Shown in pieces: positions 52,401 through 60,368 of a stretch of DNA of 64,000 bases. The notes under the pieces are model-generated. The model saw only the letters and a program-made list of their open reading frames with translations. It was not told the DNA's origin and ran no database searches. The position numbers and the translations under genes were made by a program. The DNA lies in the NCBI RefSeq assembly GCF_905220365.1, contig NC_061143.1, positions 11,284,001 to 11,348,000 on the forward strand, written 5' to 3'. Every line of letters begins with the position of its first letter. Within the stretch, counting starts at the first letter, position 1. Source of the stretch: Vanessa cardui (lineage: Eukaryota > Arthropoda > Insecta > Lepidoptera > Nymphalidae).

Positions 52401-55400
52401 TAGTTAGCTGCGACATACACACGAGCCGAACGTATGGTGAGTTTTAAAGGCGGCTATACAATAATGGACGAGTGCTCTCGTACGAGAGTGTACATGATAG
52501 CGTTCGCCTAGTCTCGTAATGTTTCGGTGTGTCTCCCCTGCTCTCGCTTCCGTGGCGGTTTTGAGTCAAAGGGTCTCGCTTGCCTCGCGAGCGACGGCGA
52601 GAGCACTGCTGTACATTCTCGTGCCTTTCAGTTAACATTGAGCTTCCAAGGCGTCCAAGGCGTGTTCTCGATGCGCGCAGTTGCAACTGAACCAACGAGA
52701 ATGTACAGGGTTGTGCTCGACTCGCGAGGCAGTATAAGAGCTCTCGTCCGGGAGTAGGGTTGCCAGGTCCTCAGACGCAAAAGCCGGACAGACCTGTGAG
52801 TTTGTCCTGACATTTGGGTAAAAAATCCGGACATCTTGTTTTTGTGTCCATTTTTTTATAAAAAGTGTAAAACTAATTTTTTTTGTACTAACATTTGGTC
52901 GAAAAATCTTGGTGTTTCTTAAAAAATGGAAATCCGAGATTTTCTGATTGCATTTTAATAAAACAAAAGCAAAATCAAGCTAATATTTTTTTATTATAAA
53001 TCAGTCTCTAAATCTCTTAATCATCAGTCGTTATATTATAACAAAACAAAAATTATTTGATGATGAAATTGAAAAATCCTACCTAAATCCTAACAGGCCG
53101 GATGCCGCTTATTTTGGCCGGACAAGCAATCAAAAATCTTACGTATGTCCTGCTTTATCCTAACACCTCGCAACCCTATCCGGGAGTGTACAGCCGCCAT
53201 AACACATAACTGACCTGATGAGATCTCTAAACAGCAACATAAAGCACATGTTGATGACACCGTTTGTGAGATCGTTGGCGGTGCAGTCGAACTCGAGCAA
53301 GGCGTCGAGCTGAGCCTGCAGCACCGGCAGCGTCTTGAGTAACTTCTCGGCGTTCATCATGCGCAGGGAACCTTCCTCCTTACTGCAAACAAAATACAGT
53401 TCAATTTTCATTATCTCCATTTTGATTCATATGCGATTATAAGTAAGTAGTAATTGGTAATGCTGTAATAAAACCTTTTTGGACGAGATGAAAAATGGTT
53501 GCATAAAAAAACGTAGTCTTTTCTTGTGGATAATATGTTTAAGATTTTAATTGTGAAGCAGGTTTCCTCGGTATATTTCCTTTAACTTCGAACTTAAGAT
53601 GTAAAATGGGAATTAATATAAACACAAATAAAGCACATTCTGTATTGATGTCCCGTAATTGAACCGGCAACCTTCAATTAAAATCAACGTGTCACGCCAC
53701 AGAGTCATCTCGTCCATTTAATGATAACCATGAATAGTTCAGAGAAGATATATAATAAAATAAACTCACCCCCTTTTCACCTTGCAGAAGTCGAAGGCAA
53801 CGGTTCTATAGGAGAGTGCCTTCTCGTTGAGGTATTTGGCATAGCGCCGGATAAACGGCGACATATCATAGCCTAGAGGTATAGAGAATCATTAAACATT
53901 ACCACACGATTAAACATTACAAACATATAATGAGGTTTTACTAAATGATTATTTTTTTTCTATATTCTGTATTCGGTAAGAATGAACATTCGAATAAATA
54001 AATTTAGAATTCTATATTCGAAAAAGTTTTGAATTATGAATACGGTGATAACATATAAAAACTCCATGGAAGCGTGTGGACGACACATAAGAACAAAAAA
54101 TAAAACAAAATCCGTGCAATGTGTGCGTGCATGTTTTATCTATATAAGTGCATAAACCTAGGTGTACTTACGACCTATATAAAATGACAAGGTTATTGCA
54201 ACTATTATGAGTCAACGAACAATTATCTGCTGTTTACATTCAATTGCCATATAATTTATTAGATTTACGTCTTCATTAAAAAAATAATGATTTTATTTTA
54301 TACAGATATCTATATCACTGAACGTAATTGTAAAGATACATAAAAAAAGAAAATAGTTTCCAATATCTTGACTACTGAAAAACGATTAATCATATGAAAT
54401 TAAATAAAAAAAAGTAGACAAAAATGTCTAACCAAAGTCAATGTCTGATTTTCTCAAAATAGCGTTTTCGAAAAACGTAACGGCAAGCACATACATACCT
54501 ACAAATAAATTTCAATAAACAACCACGAATCAAATTAAAAAAAAAACAAACTCGCCGAAAAAAAATAAATTTAAAAATAGAACTAAATTGCTGGACATAA
54601 AAAAAAAACAGTGCAAGACTAAGACATTTGCACCCACATCCAAAGCGTGTTCTGCTTCACACATACGAGCACATAACAAAGCGGCCATATTGTTTCAACT
54701 CACCGATCCGGGCCCCGGCCGCGCCTTCCCGTTGCGATAAGAAATTCAAGTTAGAAAAGGATATTTGATAGAATATGTGAAATATTCGATTGAGTACGAG
54801 AAATTTATGTGCGGAAACCAGTAAAATTTAAAGCGCTGTCATGCTTGAATTCATATCCTATAGAATTAAAGAAGATTCTTACAGCTGCTATATTCATTTC
54901 GATTTGCTTTCAATTATTAGTCCCATAACATAATTTTACAAGTTTCATAATAAGGAATTAGTTTTATTCAAATTATAGAAATAATAAAATAGGTTTCATA
55001 TTCACAAAATTAAGAATTAGAGTAATTGTTTTCTTATTCAAATGCAAAGTGATTCATTTGTAAATTTGTTTTAACATTTATGTAAACATAAAAGCATAAA
55101 TCGGCATCTTTAATACGATTATTAAATAGCATAATTATGTATGAAAACCTTACATAATTCTAAACTGGTTGCACATTGTGTATGCATCATAATTAACAAT
55201 GAAACGAAATTGTTATTATATAAATATAATAACCAAATAGAATTTAGTCAGAAGAATATGCAGTTATTGACATGCGGTGCTTAATTTTTTTTCATGTTAT
55301 GTGACAACAGATCTTGTTTATACATCATGCCCAAATAATACAACCTTAAGTCTTACGTGCAATGTATGTATTATTTTCATTCCATATTTAAATGTATATT

Positions 55401-58400
55401 TTTTTATTTTTTTAAAGAACAAAATTGACGTAATATAAAGTAACCAAGTACATATGTAGTTACTAAAAAATCAAAATCAAAACATACGTTATTCAAGTAC
55501 TTTTAAAAGCATTTTTGAATCGTTTTTCAGACTACCACTGGTTGGTATCAAAGTCAATAGTTACTCTTTTTCAACATTTCGTATACAAAGTTACTGGTTT
55601 CCAAGCACGTAAATATTAACATCACTTTGATAAATAACAATGTATTGGATATCCGTCGGACATGTAAGACCAATGAATCATTAACTACATAATAAGTGTA
55701 TAATTAATTGCATTTTTTTCATATATCAATAATTATAATGATTAATGCTGCAAATATAATATTAATAAATATTCATTGTTTTAATTTAGTGGCGCTTAGA
55801 TAGTTTTGTTTTATTATTAACTCTTGAATAGGGTTGCCAGATTCTAAAACAGAAAACCGTGCTTTCATTGAAGCCGGACACGTGCGCAATATTGTAATCA
55901 GTACTGGACATGGAAAGTTTGAAAGCTTTGGTACAAGCCTTATGTCTAACAGTGGATGATAATTGACTTACAATATTGCCCTAATAAACAGACATACTAT
56001 TATTTTAAAATAATTACTTTCAACTCCAAAGTAAGGTTGCAAAAATAGTCATAGCTTTTATGATATTCGGAATTGCCTCGTGCCTGCATTGAACTTGGTG
56101 CAGTATGCTGACAAAAAGCTTAACAAAATCCGCTCGGACAGATAACAAATACCCGAACGCATCCGGCTTAAAACTGGCAACCTGGCAACTGCATTTCTTT
56201 CCTATAAAGTCTCTTTCCATAATCAATCTCTATAGTATAAATCACTGTACAATTAATATTGCCACTGATTGATAATAATTATATTATTAATAAAACTTTG
56301 ATAAATACAATGTATTCAATTTCCGTCGGATACGTCGGATCAATGAATCGTTATCTATAATACAATTTTTCCATAAAAGACAATTATTTAACTTCAATTT
56401 AATGACAAAAAGTCGTAAATACAAAACAAAATAATGAAAAATTCGTCATATTGAATATTGGATATATTACTCTTTGTCAACGAGAGGTTGTATAAATTCC
56501 CTTGAGGGTACAGATAGAAGAAAAATTGATATAAGATATATTGATTATTAACATTACTTTTTGACTTTTATGAGATCTGCTGTGACTTTGCTTTCTCATT
56601 TTAAATTTGGAATTTAAATCACTTTAAAATAACCGACAAATTTAATTTACAACGTATTTAATTACGCTGATAGCGGTAATAGCAAATACATATTACACAT
56701 ATAAAATACTTCTTAGAACTATTATCTAGAAAGGAGGAAAATTAGTTCAATGTTTTCAAACTGCAAACCGCAGTTTTTAATCAAGTCTTGAAAACTTTTA
56801 CATATAAAGATTCTCAAGTTTATAATCATTTATAAAATTTCCAACACAGAATATTCGCATAAAATACACGCAAGTATGAACATTGTTTATAATACGCATA
56901 CAATAATGAATACGACACAATAAGTGCCTAAGTTTTTATAAGTTAGTATAAAAAAAATCTATACTAAATCTGCGACATTATAAACGGAAAAGTGGAAGAA
57001 TTTGATACGCTTCACGGCTTAATCATTGTACCAAAATTGATGAAATTTGATATGTAGACAGTCTGAACTGAAAAGAACCCCCCCTCCCGCCTAATAAGCT
57101 TAAACTCAAATTGCTTTATTCAATATAGAGAGTGTACTTTCTTACTGACGATCAATTGAAACAGTACCACCGGTTCGGAAAAGTTTCTATTTTTCTATTT
57201 GTGTTTGAAACAAAATCACTCATAGCTCATCACAAAATAATTCTGTGAAGACATAAAACGCCAATCAAGGATTGAAAGTACAATTAAATTCAATTACACG
57301 AAATCAGGTTAAGTGTGAGATAAGATACGACATTACATTATTATTTTGTTTTGATTAATTTCGATTATTTATTAATGAGTCAAAAATGTTTATATCATCA
57401 ACCTTGAAATAACACATACAATTGTCACTCGTGGCTTTGCTCGTGTTTTATGGGTTGATTATCATGTTTAAGGCAAAAATAGTACGCCTTTCCTTGGAGT
57501 TCAAGTTTGCCTCACATTTCACTTCACATTTCTAATGTCGGTATAGAAGTATAGTATAGTAGTATCACATTTAATCATTTATGTAAATAATCGTTTACTA
57601 TGCCAATTAATCCAGCTTCTATCTTAATAATCTAATTCCTCTCTCTTTAAAATGCCGAGGACTCGGCTAGGCACTATTTATACTCGGTATACAAAGTTTA
57701 CTAATAAATCACTATATTCGTATCAATAAAATATATACAAAAAACACAATTTATTTGCTTTTATTATATACCGTTTTAGTGATACGCTGTAAGAGTCTAT
57801 AAGATTGAGAGTTAATCATAACAATGATTTTCAATTGATATTTACATGAACTTAACCAGGAGTACATGACTTCACCCACCTCTATGGAATCTATCGTTAC
57901 AAACCTATTTTCGTAACGAATAAAAATATTCTTCATACAAGAATTAAAAAAAAAATCAATTAATTTGAAAGCGCTATCAAATCGCCAGAGTAATCTTTAG
58001 AGTGACTCATTACAATACGATTTATGTACCTCCACGATAGCTGATATAATAATACCCCACGAAGGTTTATTTATAAAAGTATAACCATTCGCTTTAATGC
58101 CTGTGTGACCTTCTCTAGCCAGGAGAGGAGGTCTAATACATTTTACTCCCACAGGGTCGGAATTGCGATTCAACAAATAAGTATTAGTTATTATTGCCAC
58201 CATTCCACGCTATTAAGTTTTATGCATCTATTTTTAATTTATAATACCTCATAATACGTCAAGAGCTATGTTGATAAAGTGAAAAATAACATATTACTTT
58301 AATTATTAATATGATTATATTATTATTAGCTACTATATATTATTATGAATGGTGGAAGGACACGTCTAGTCGGGGTCGCGTAGAGTCGATGAACTCAGAT

Positions 58401-59574
58401 ATCGGGTCAATATGTAATTACATATAGTATAATGGCCGTGACTGGCGCCAAGGCATCTTGGCATAGGCTTCGAAGCTGAATGACGTATTCGTTACGTAAG
58501 GTTTTTTGAAATGAGGTTTCGCTGTTACGCTTGTATTATCTGTACTTATATATTTTTGACGTTATGACAATAGGCTATTTGACAATGCAAATGTTTGTCA
58601 CGTGACACAAAACGCTCCTGATTGGCCTAATCCCGGCCAGTGATGAAGTCTCTTTCTTGTAAAATTTGCTTTTTCTACTATATGTACCACAGATAAAAAT
58701 ACAGGAAAGTGACGTCACCGATCCCATTGCAGCGCCATATTGTCCAAGTAGCGTTTTTACGCGCTTTTTAAATATGGAATTTTTAATATGATATTTTTCG
58801 GCAAATATGTACTAGAAATCAAAAACACAACTTGTACTGGGTTCCTTAACTTCTACTAAATATTATAAAATGGATTTTAAAAACCAGTCAAATAGCCTAT
58901 TTTACGTTGTGTAAATTTTATTAAAACACATTATTTGTGGGTTGAATTATAAGCAAATTGCTTAATGATTATAAAGTATATTATAATATAGATTTTTCCT
59001 ATATTTTAACACATTTTATATACAATCGTATTGTATAAAAAGTACTAACAAATTGAAAAGACATATTTATCATGTCATCTCCAAAACATGCAACGTTGCA
59101 AATGTTATAACATGAAACATTTCAATTTGACCTCTTTACTTTGTTCGAATGAGGTCGAATCGTATAGTAAGTTCTAGAACATTTAGGCTTTCTTGGCATA
59201 TAAGAGATATCATTTAAATTTTTCACGAATTAGTATTCTGAATAAATCCAGTCCTATTTAAGCTCAAGGACAGATCTACAAATCGCACTTATACTTTACC
59301 AAAACGTTAAATCATAGTATCATCACCATTTTACAGAATCCTCTATCAATGAAAACCGAATGTAACGAGAATAGTTAGAAAATCATTTAAATCGAAGAGA
59401 AATATATGGACGACGATACACATTGTATTTGCAGCATTAATATTGATTATTATTAATAATAAATATATAAAACGTACTTAATAAAAGAGATAACATACCT
59501 TGCACTCCACTTTTATCTAGGAAATTACTTAGTTGAAACGTTGAATTACTCGACGCTAAGTATTGTGTGAACCG
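40329..59574 (-). CDS. Clathrin assembly protein AP180/PICALM (lap), 3' fifteen exons, 5' end outside window
   Basis: Exons join in phase from 59574 to TAA at 40329, giving about 491 aa without the 21-nt microexon and the optional exon at 44.5-44.8 kb. The ANTH domain is entered mid-way at RFTQYLASSNSTFQLSNFLD, then YDMSPFIRRYAKYLNEKA, RMMNAEKLLKTLPVLQAQ, LLEKYFDMNKKNCRDALD and GDIPDLTKAPSSLLDALEGH. The C-terminal half is low in complexity with NPF (EH-domain binding) and DLF/DMF-type (AP-2 binding) motifs, then FVSEANFTNVF, LTGDLDSSLAQLANNL, a proline- and methionine-rich tail and ANQFS at the end. AP180 binds PIP2, AP-2 and clathrin and sizes synaptic vesicles. The PIP2-binding start of ANTH is missing only because the window ends. 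Introns hold many MITEs and duplications; no coding damage was found. Confidence 0.95.
40836..40853 (-). CDS. lap 18-nt microexon
   Basis: 18 nt encoding DVSAPQ, phase 0 at both ends. Acceptor TTTGTTTAAACAG, donor GTAAAG. Optional without a shift. Confidence 0.65.
41046..41117 (-). CDS. lap exon (GPGMTLPPMPH), probably optional
   Basis: 72 nt, phase 0 at both ends, so skipping keeps frame. Acceptor TTTTCCAG, donor GTAAGT. Proline- and histidine-rich. Confidence 0.78.
41400..41770 (-). pseudogene. LINE C-terminal fragment with zinc-knuckle-like motif
   Basis: Minus-strand frame with LRSGHIPLN, then CSLCGIVEDTQHLLMECKRS, the C-x2-C...H-L-L-x-x-C end found after RNase H-like regions in several non-LTR elements. 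It lies in the lap intron between 41117 and 41918 and has no RT. Confidence 0.7.
41918..42017 (-). CDS. lap exon (WSSPKNASKPGAAW)
   Basis: 100 nt. Using acceptor GTGCTAG, the joined frame reads KPMQWSSPKNASKPGAAW and then ATTGAGYRPM, as in other AP180/PICALM tails. Donor GTAAGG; leaves phase 0. A second AG ten nt downstream would break the frame. Confidence 0.9.
42018..42830. other. lap intron, nothing further seen
   Basis: AT-rich intron DNA between the WSSPKNAS exon and a MITE-A copy. No exon or repeat family recognised. Confidence 0.45.
42831..43139. mobile_element. MITE family A
   Basis: Ends TATATTACGACACAACTTAG and CTAAGTTATGTCGTACTATA; the interior is the same as the other copies. 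It lies 85 bp from the lap exon at 43224. Confidence 0.88.
43224..43335 (-). CDS. lap exon (LTGDLDSSLAQLANNL)
   Basis: 112 nt. Acceptor AAATTTCCAG, donor GTGAGT. Glutamine-rich start, then KVLTGDLDSSLAQLANNLTI, the conserved clathrin/AP-2-binding-type DLDSSL block. Phase 1 in, phase 2 out. Confidence 0.92.
43336..43981. other. lap intron between the optional exon and the DLDSSL exon
   Basis: AT-rich. 43674-43877 is a chance ORF with no family resemblance. No other feature seen. Confidence 0.4.
43982..44447. mobile_element. Fold-back element with about 75-nt inverted arms
   Basis: Left arm 43982-44056 (TTGTTCGCGTTAAGAATGCA, GTTTACCGGCCTCACTCCGC, CCTGACCAATCAAATCTTTT); right arm 44372-44447 is its reverse complement with few mismatches. 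The spacer is about 315 bp and AT-rich. Each arm carries CCAAT and GGGGGCGGAG. It lies directly after the alternative lap stop codon. Confidence 0.88.
44491..44816 (-). CDS. lap optional exon or alternative last exon
   Basis: 326 nt from acceptor TTCTTGTGCAAG to TAG at 44491-44493 (MGSIRV, stop). It enters in phase 1, as does the exon at 43335, so it can be included or skipped. A GTGTTT just before the stop (exon end 44499) would restore phase 1 and let translation continue, but it is a weak donor. Encodes AAANPFMGMGDPTQT, SAFDDLEDVMRMSL, a QPQPQPQP run and methionine-rich repeats. Confidence 0.78.
44922..45262. mobile_element. MITE family A
   Basis: Ends TATAGTACGACACAACTTAG and CTAATTTGTGTCTTACTATA. 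Lies 105 bp from the acceptor of the optional lap exon and 157 bp from the next exon. Confidence 0.9.
45419..45544 (-). CDS. lap exon (FVSEANFTNVF)
   Basis: 126 nt, phase 1 to phase 1. Acceptor GGCGTTGTAG, donor GTGAGG. Alanine- and glycine-rich, with GFGAFPAAAPASAFVSEANF and TNVF, as in other insect AP180 tails. Confidence 0.88.
45588..45906. repeat. Three-unit tandem repeat in lap intron
   Basis: Units start near 45588, 45696 and 45812 and are about 95-115 bp. The shared core is CTAGGTGCCTAACTCTTAGT, CTAGTCACGTTTGTAT, GTGTTAGACT, TTGAGTAACTCAGC and TGTCTCG. It begins 44 bp upstream of the FVSEANF exon acceptor. Confidence 0.88.
45907..46756. other. lap intron, AT-rich
   Basis: No exon or repeat family recognised. 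A poly-C tract (minus strand) with one interruption lies at 46733-46748, just inside the intron after the NPF exon's donor. Confidence 0.45.
46757..46901 (-). CDS. lap exon (NPF/DLF motifs)
   Basis: 145 nt. Acceptor follows a run of 16 C (TGTGCGTAG), donor GTAAGA. Encodes NKVQSPGGAASNPF, DLFAPAP and NPFADMFA: two NPF and two D-x-F-type motifs for EH-domain and AP-2 partners. Both flanks carry poly-C tracts. Confidence 0.88.
46903..47195. repeat. Two-unit tandem duplication with poly-G/poly-C tracts at a lap acceptor
   Basis: Units 46903-47052 and 47053-47195. They share ACGCACAGGGGGGG, CTCTACGC...CTGCTACGCGCACG, GCATATTTCGTAGCACATTG, CGTTCCCACAAAATCG and TTTAATGACGACTTTA. G runs are 16 (46911-46926) and 11 (47063-47073). 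Confidence 0.9.
47283..47448 (+). mobile_element. Non-autonomous Helitron, 3' part
   Basis: Interior CTGAACCGATTTTGATGAAA and TGATATGATGCAAACTTAAG; end GCGAAGTCGTGAACGACATC then CTAG before T. The left end is not clear. Confidence 0.55.
47575..47870 (+). mobile_element. 300-bp SINE-like/LINE-tail repeat (family 2)
   Basis: GTAGGTACCACCCACTCATC, GTATCCAATATTGTTGTGTT, CACAAGGGACATACCATC, GGTGGTGACCACTTACCATC and ATGCTCTTCCGTCAACCTAT, then an A-rich tail at 47861-47870. Confidence 0.8.
48103..48521. mobile_element. Tigger/pogo-like MITE with internal motif array
   Basis: Terminal repeats ACTGTGAAACTTGGTTAAGT and ACTTAACCAGGTTTCACTGT. The interior holds about seven degenerate copies of a 17-19-nt motif like ACCTCTATAACTGAGAC (48146, 48197, 48219, 48262, 48305, 48394, 48459). 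Pogo/Tigger elements have similar CAGT-type ends and TA targets. Confidence 0.75.
48929..49218. mobile_element. hAT-type MITE, second copy
   Basis: 290 bp, ends CAGGGCCGTATTTA and TAAATCCGACTCTG. Flanked by 8-bp repeats GGCATAAC (48921-48928) and GTCATAAC (49219-49226), one mismatch. The interior matches the copy at 11.1 kb (CAGCAAGTTAACAAATAC, GAGATATAGTCAAATTATAA). Confidence 0.9.
49318..49659. mobile_element. MITE family A
   Basis: 342 bp, ends TATAGTACGACACAACTTAG and CTAATTTGTGTCGTACTATA; interior as in the other copies. Confidence 0.9.
49660..49968. repeat. 309-bp segment duplicated at 58905-59213
   Basis: Direct repeat within lap introns, over 90% identical by eye. Shared strings include GTTGAATTATAAGCAAATTG, ACATGCAACGTTGCAAATGT and GACCTCTTTACTTTGTTCGA. 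Flanked here by a full MITE A on the left and a MITE-A end on the right. Confidence 0.9.
49966..50336. mobile_element. MITE family A end split by a family-2 retroelement
   Basis: 49966-50021 and about 50312-50336 are the two parts of a MITE-A right end. Between them lies a minus-strand family-2 repeat with its A-tail (T-run at 50022-50032). A TAATTTGT/TAATCTGTG-like duplication at the junctions suggests target-primed insertion. Confidence 0.82.
50338..50497 (-). CDS. lap exon (linker, ALAEEEAAMNQYK)
   Basis: 160 nt, GC-rich. Acceptor is a run of 15 C then AG; donor is AAG/GTATAG, whose intron side is a MITE-A terminal repeat. Encodes AQKNVASVMGALSS through QALAEEEAAMNQYK. Confidence 0.9.
50500..50563. 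repeat. Poly-G tandem pair upstream of a lap acceptor
   Basis: Two copies of a G-run followed by CATTGAGTGTCTTACGCA (first copy CAGCAATGAGTGTCTTACGC): G15 at 50500-50514 and G10 at 50536-50545. On the transcribed strand these are C runs; the first is the polypyrimidine tract of the exon at 50497. Confidence 0.85.
50790..51067 (+). mobile_element. tRNA-derived SINE (family 1)
   Basis: Head AGTCGAGATGGCCCAGTGGT, box B-like GTGTTCAAACC, body TGAGGAAACCTGCATGCGTC, and end CCTCTCCTTAATGGAAGAGG. The tail is worn. Confidence 0.82.
51196..51341 (-). CDS. lap exon (end of ANTH, DIPDLTKAPS)
   Basis: 146 nt. Acceptor GCTTCAG, donor GTAAGC. Encodes VAENVGIDKGDIPDLTKAPS through the linker ANTPTQTA. Confidence 0.95.
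51342..51948. other. lap intron, nothing further seen
   Basis: AT-rich, no exon or repeat family recognised. Confidence 0.45.
51949..52087 (-). CDS. lap exon (ANTH, LLEKYFDMNK)
   Basis: 139 nt. Acceptor TTTTTTCCGCAG, donor GTCAGT. Encodes LFACYNDGIINLLEKYFDMN through DRVGEFLK. Leaves phase 0. Confidence 0.95.
52449..53198. mobile_element. GC-rich MITE (family C), split by a hAT-type insertion
   Basis: Outer ends GGCGGCTATACA (52449) and TGTACAGCCGCC (to 53198) are inverted repeats that continue imperfectly through GGACGAG.GCTCT. The interior holds the palindrome CTCTCGTACGAGAG. It is interrupted at 52755-53178. The right end is 16 nt from the lap exon at 53215. Confidence 0.82.
52755..53178. 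mobile_element. hAT-type MITE (family G) nested in the family C element
   Basis: 424 bp, ends TAGGGTTGCCAGGT and ACCTCGCAACCCTA. Perfect 8-bp target duplication TCCGGGAG (52747-52754 and 53179-53186). No coding capacity. Confidence 0.92.
53215..53382 (-). CDS. lap exon (ANTH, EKLLKTLPVL)
   Basis: 168 nt. Acceptor TTTGCAG, donor GTCAGT. Encodes KEEGSLRMMNAEKLLKTLPV through NMCFMLLFRDLI. A nested MITE pair ends 16 nt into the next intron. Confidence 0.95.
53565..53715 (-). mobile_element. Old SINE remnant
   Basis: Minus-strand tRNA-like head (GAGATGACTCTGTGGCGTGA, GTTGCCGGTTCAATTACGGG) and parts of the SINE body. Lies between two lap ANTH exons. Confidence 0.5.
53770..53872 (-). CDS. lap exon (ANTH, YDMSPFIRRY)
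   Basis: 103 nt. Acceptor TACCTCTAG, donor GTGAGT. Encodes YDMSPFIRRYAKYLNEKA through FDFCKVKRG. Phase 1 in, phase 2 out. Confidence 0.93.
53873..54703. other. lap intron left of the 21-nt microexon
   Basis: AT-rich; nothing further recognised. Confidence 0.45.
54704..54724 (-). CDS. lap 21-nt microexon candidate
   Basis: 21 nt, phase 1 to phase 1, adding seven residues (GAAGARI) between the SGVQ and GYDMSPF exons without a shift. A CTAAC branch-like site and T-rich tract precede acceptor GGGAAG; the donor is a strong GTGAGT. It is a GC-rich island in very AT-rich intron. The gene reads normally without it, so it is probably alternative. Confidence 0.6.
54725..55470. other. lap intron right of the 21-nt microexon
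   Basis: AT-rich; nothing further recognised. Confidence 0.45.
55472..55640 (-). mobile_element. Jockey-like LINE 3' tail fragment
   Basis: Minus-strand tail: AATCAAAATCAAAACATACG, TTCAAGTACTTTTAAAAGCA and TTTTGAATCGTTTTTCAGAC mirror the end of the 14.2-kb LINE (AAAAGTGCTTGTAAAAGCCC...TTGATTTGATT). Confidence 0.6.
55829..56185. mobile_element. Probable family G hAT-type MITE
   Basis: Ends TAGGGTTGCCAGATT and CTGGCAACCTGG resemble the nested element at 52755, and the interior also has GCCGGACA-like strings. No target duplication was found, so the limits are tentative. Confidence 0.5.
56186..58568. other. lap intron with old Helitron and LINE pieces
   Basis: 56945-57075 resembles a Helitron-like copy (CATTATAAACGGAAAAGTGG, TGATGAAATTTGATATG). 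57105-57200 is a minus-strand LINE tail (TTGCTTTATTCAATATAGAG, ACCACCGGTTCGGAAAAG). The remainder is AT-rich with no exon recognised. Confidence 0.5.
58569..58901. mobile_element. MITE family B, second copy (inverted)
   Basis: 333 bp, ends AATAGGCTATTTGACAATGC and CAGTCAAATAGCCTATT. Contains GTCACGTGAC and CCCGGCCAGTGATGAAGTC, matching the 29.8-30.2 kb copy in reverse. Confidence 0.85.
58905..59213. repeat. Second copy of the 309-bp lap segment
   Basis: Direct repeat of 49660-49968. Preceded here by a MITE-B end rather than a MITE-A end, and followed by unrelated sequence. Confidence 0.9.
59499..59574 (-). CDS. lap exon (ANTH, RFTQYLASSN)
   Basis: 76 nt. Acceptor TTTTATTCCAG, donor GTATG. 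The first lap exon found in the window; enters phase 0, leaves phase 1. Confidence 0.92.
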
Positions 59575-59699
59575 CTGGAATAAAACGAAAAAATACATAT
59601 TATTACAATATAATATTAATAAAACTTTTTATATACAATGAATAAAATAAATAAATATTGTAAAACATCACACACATTACTTTGGACCCTATACCAATT

Positions 59700-60020
59700 T
59701 TTGAAGTGGCAATGTCTATAAACGTGTTCTACACTTATCATCAGATGACCCATTCGTCCACCGCGTACTTATATATATAAATATACAAATAAATATATAA
59801 ATATGAGACAACATCACATACATTACGCTGATCCCAATGTAAGTAGCTGAAGCACTTGTGTTATGGAAATCAGAAGTAACGACGGTACCACAAACACCCA
59901 GACCCAAGACAACATAGAAAACTAATGGTAATCTACATCGACCCAGCCGGGAATCGAACCCGGGACCTCAGAGTGGCGTACCCATGAAAACCGGTGTACA
60001 CACCACTCGACCATGGATGT
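59700..60020 (-). mobile_element. tRNA-derived SINE (family 3)
   Basis: Minus-strand copy. Head TGGTCGAGTGG (box A-like) and CCCGGGTTCGATTCCCGGC (box B), then GTCTTGGGTCTGGGTGTTTG, CGTTACTTCTGATTTCC and an AT-rich tail. It is a different family from the TTG-tailed SINE. Not a tRNA gene, because the head runs into a SINE body and lacks a proper acceptor stem. Confidence 0.75.
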
Positions 60021-60101
60021 CGTCAAAATATATAATAATAAAATATTGAATTGCAATTTGATAATTAATATTTAATACTGGTTTTGGTAGGACTTGTTGG
60101 T

Positions 60102-60368
60102 CAGAGCCGAGATGGATCAGTGGTTAGAACGCGATGATCTAACCGGTCATTACGTGTTCAAACCCAGGGGTGCACCACTGAATTTTCACGTGATTAATTT
60201 GTGTCGTTTGGCGTTGAAGGAAAACATGGTGAGGATGGATGGTGATGGATACTTGCATGTATCTAATTTGACGAAAGTCGGCCATATATGTCATATAACC
60301 CGCATTGGAGCAGCGTGAAGGAATATGCTTCTAACCTTCTCCTCAAAGGAAGAGAAGGCCTTATCCCT
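60102..60368 (+). mobile_element. tRNA-derived SINE (family 1), diverged
   Basis: Head AGCCGAGATGGATCAGTGG, box B-like GTGTTCAAACCC, body AAGGAAAACATGGTGAGG and AACCCGCATTGGAGCAGCGT, end CTTCTCCTCAAAGGAAGAGA. Confidence 0.75.

Noticed and set aside
52527..52757. ORFs of 68-83 codons in the GC-rich family C element
   Set aside because: They are produced by the palindromic GC-rich MITE and run across its limits; no protein family resemblance.
59930..60020. tRNA gene (perfect-looking box B GGTTCGATTCC)
   Set aside because: The head continues into a SINE body and the acceptor stem does not pair well, so it is a tRNA-derived SINE. The same applies to the family-1 SINE heads.
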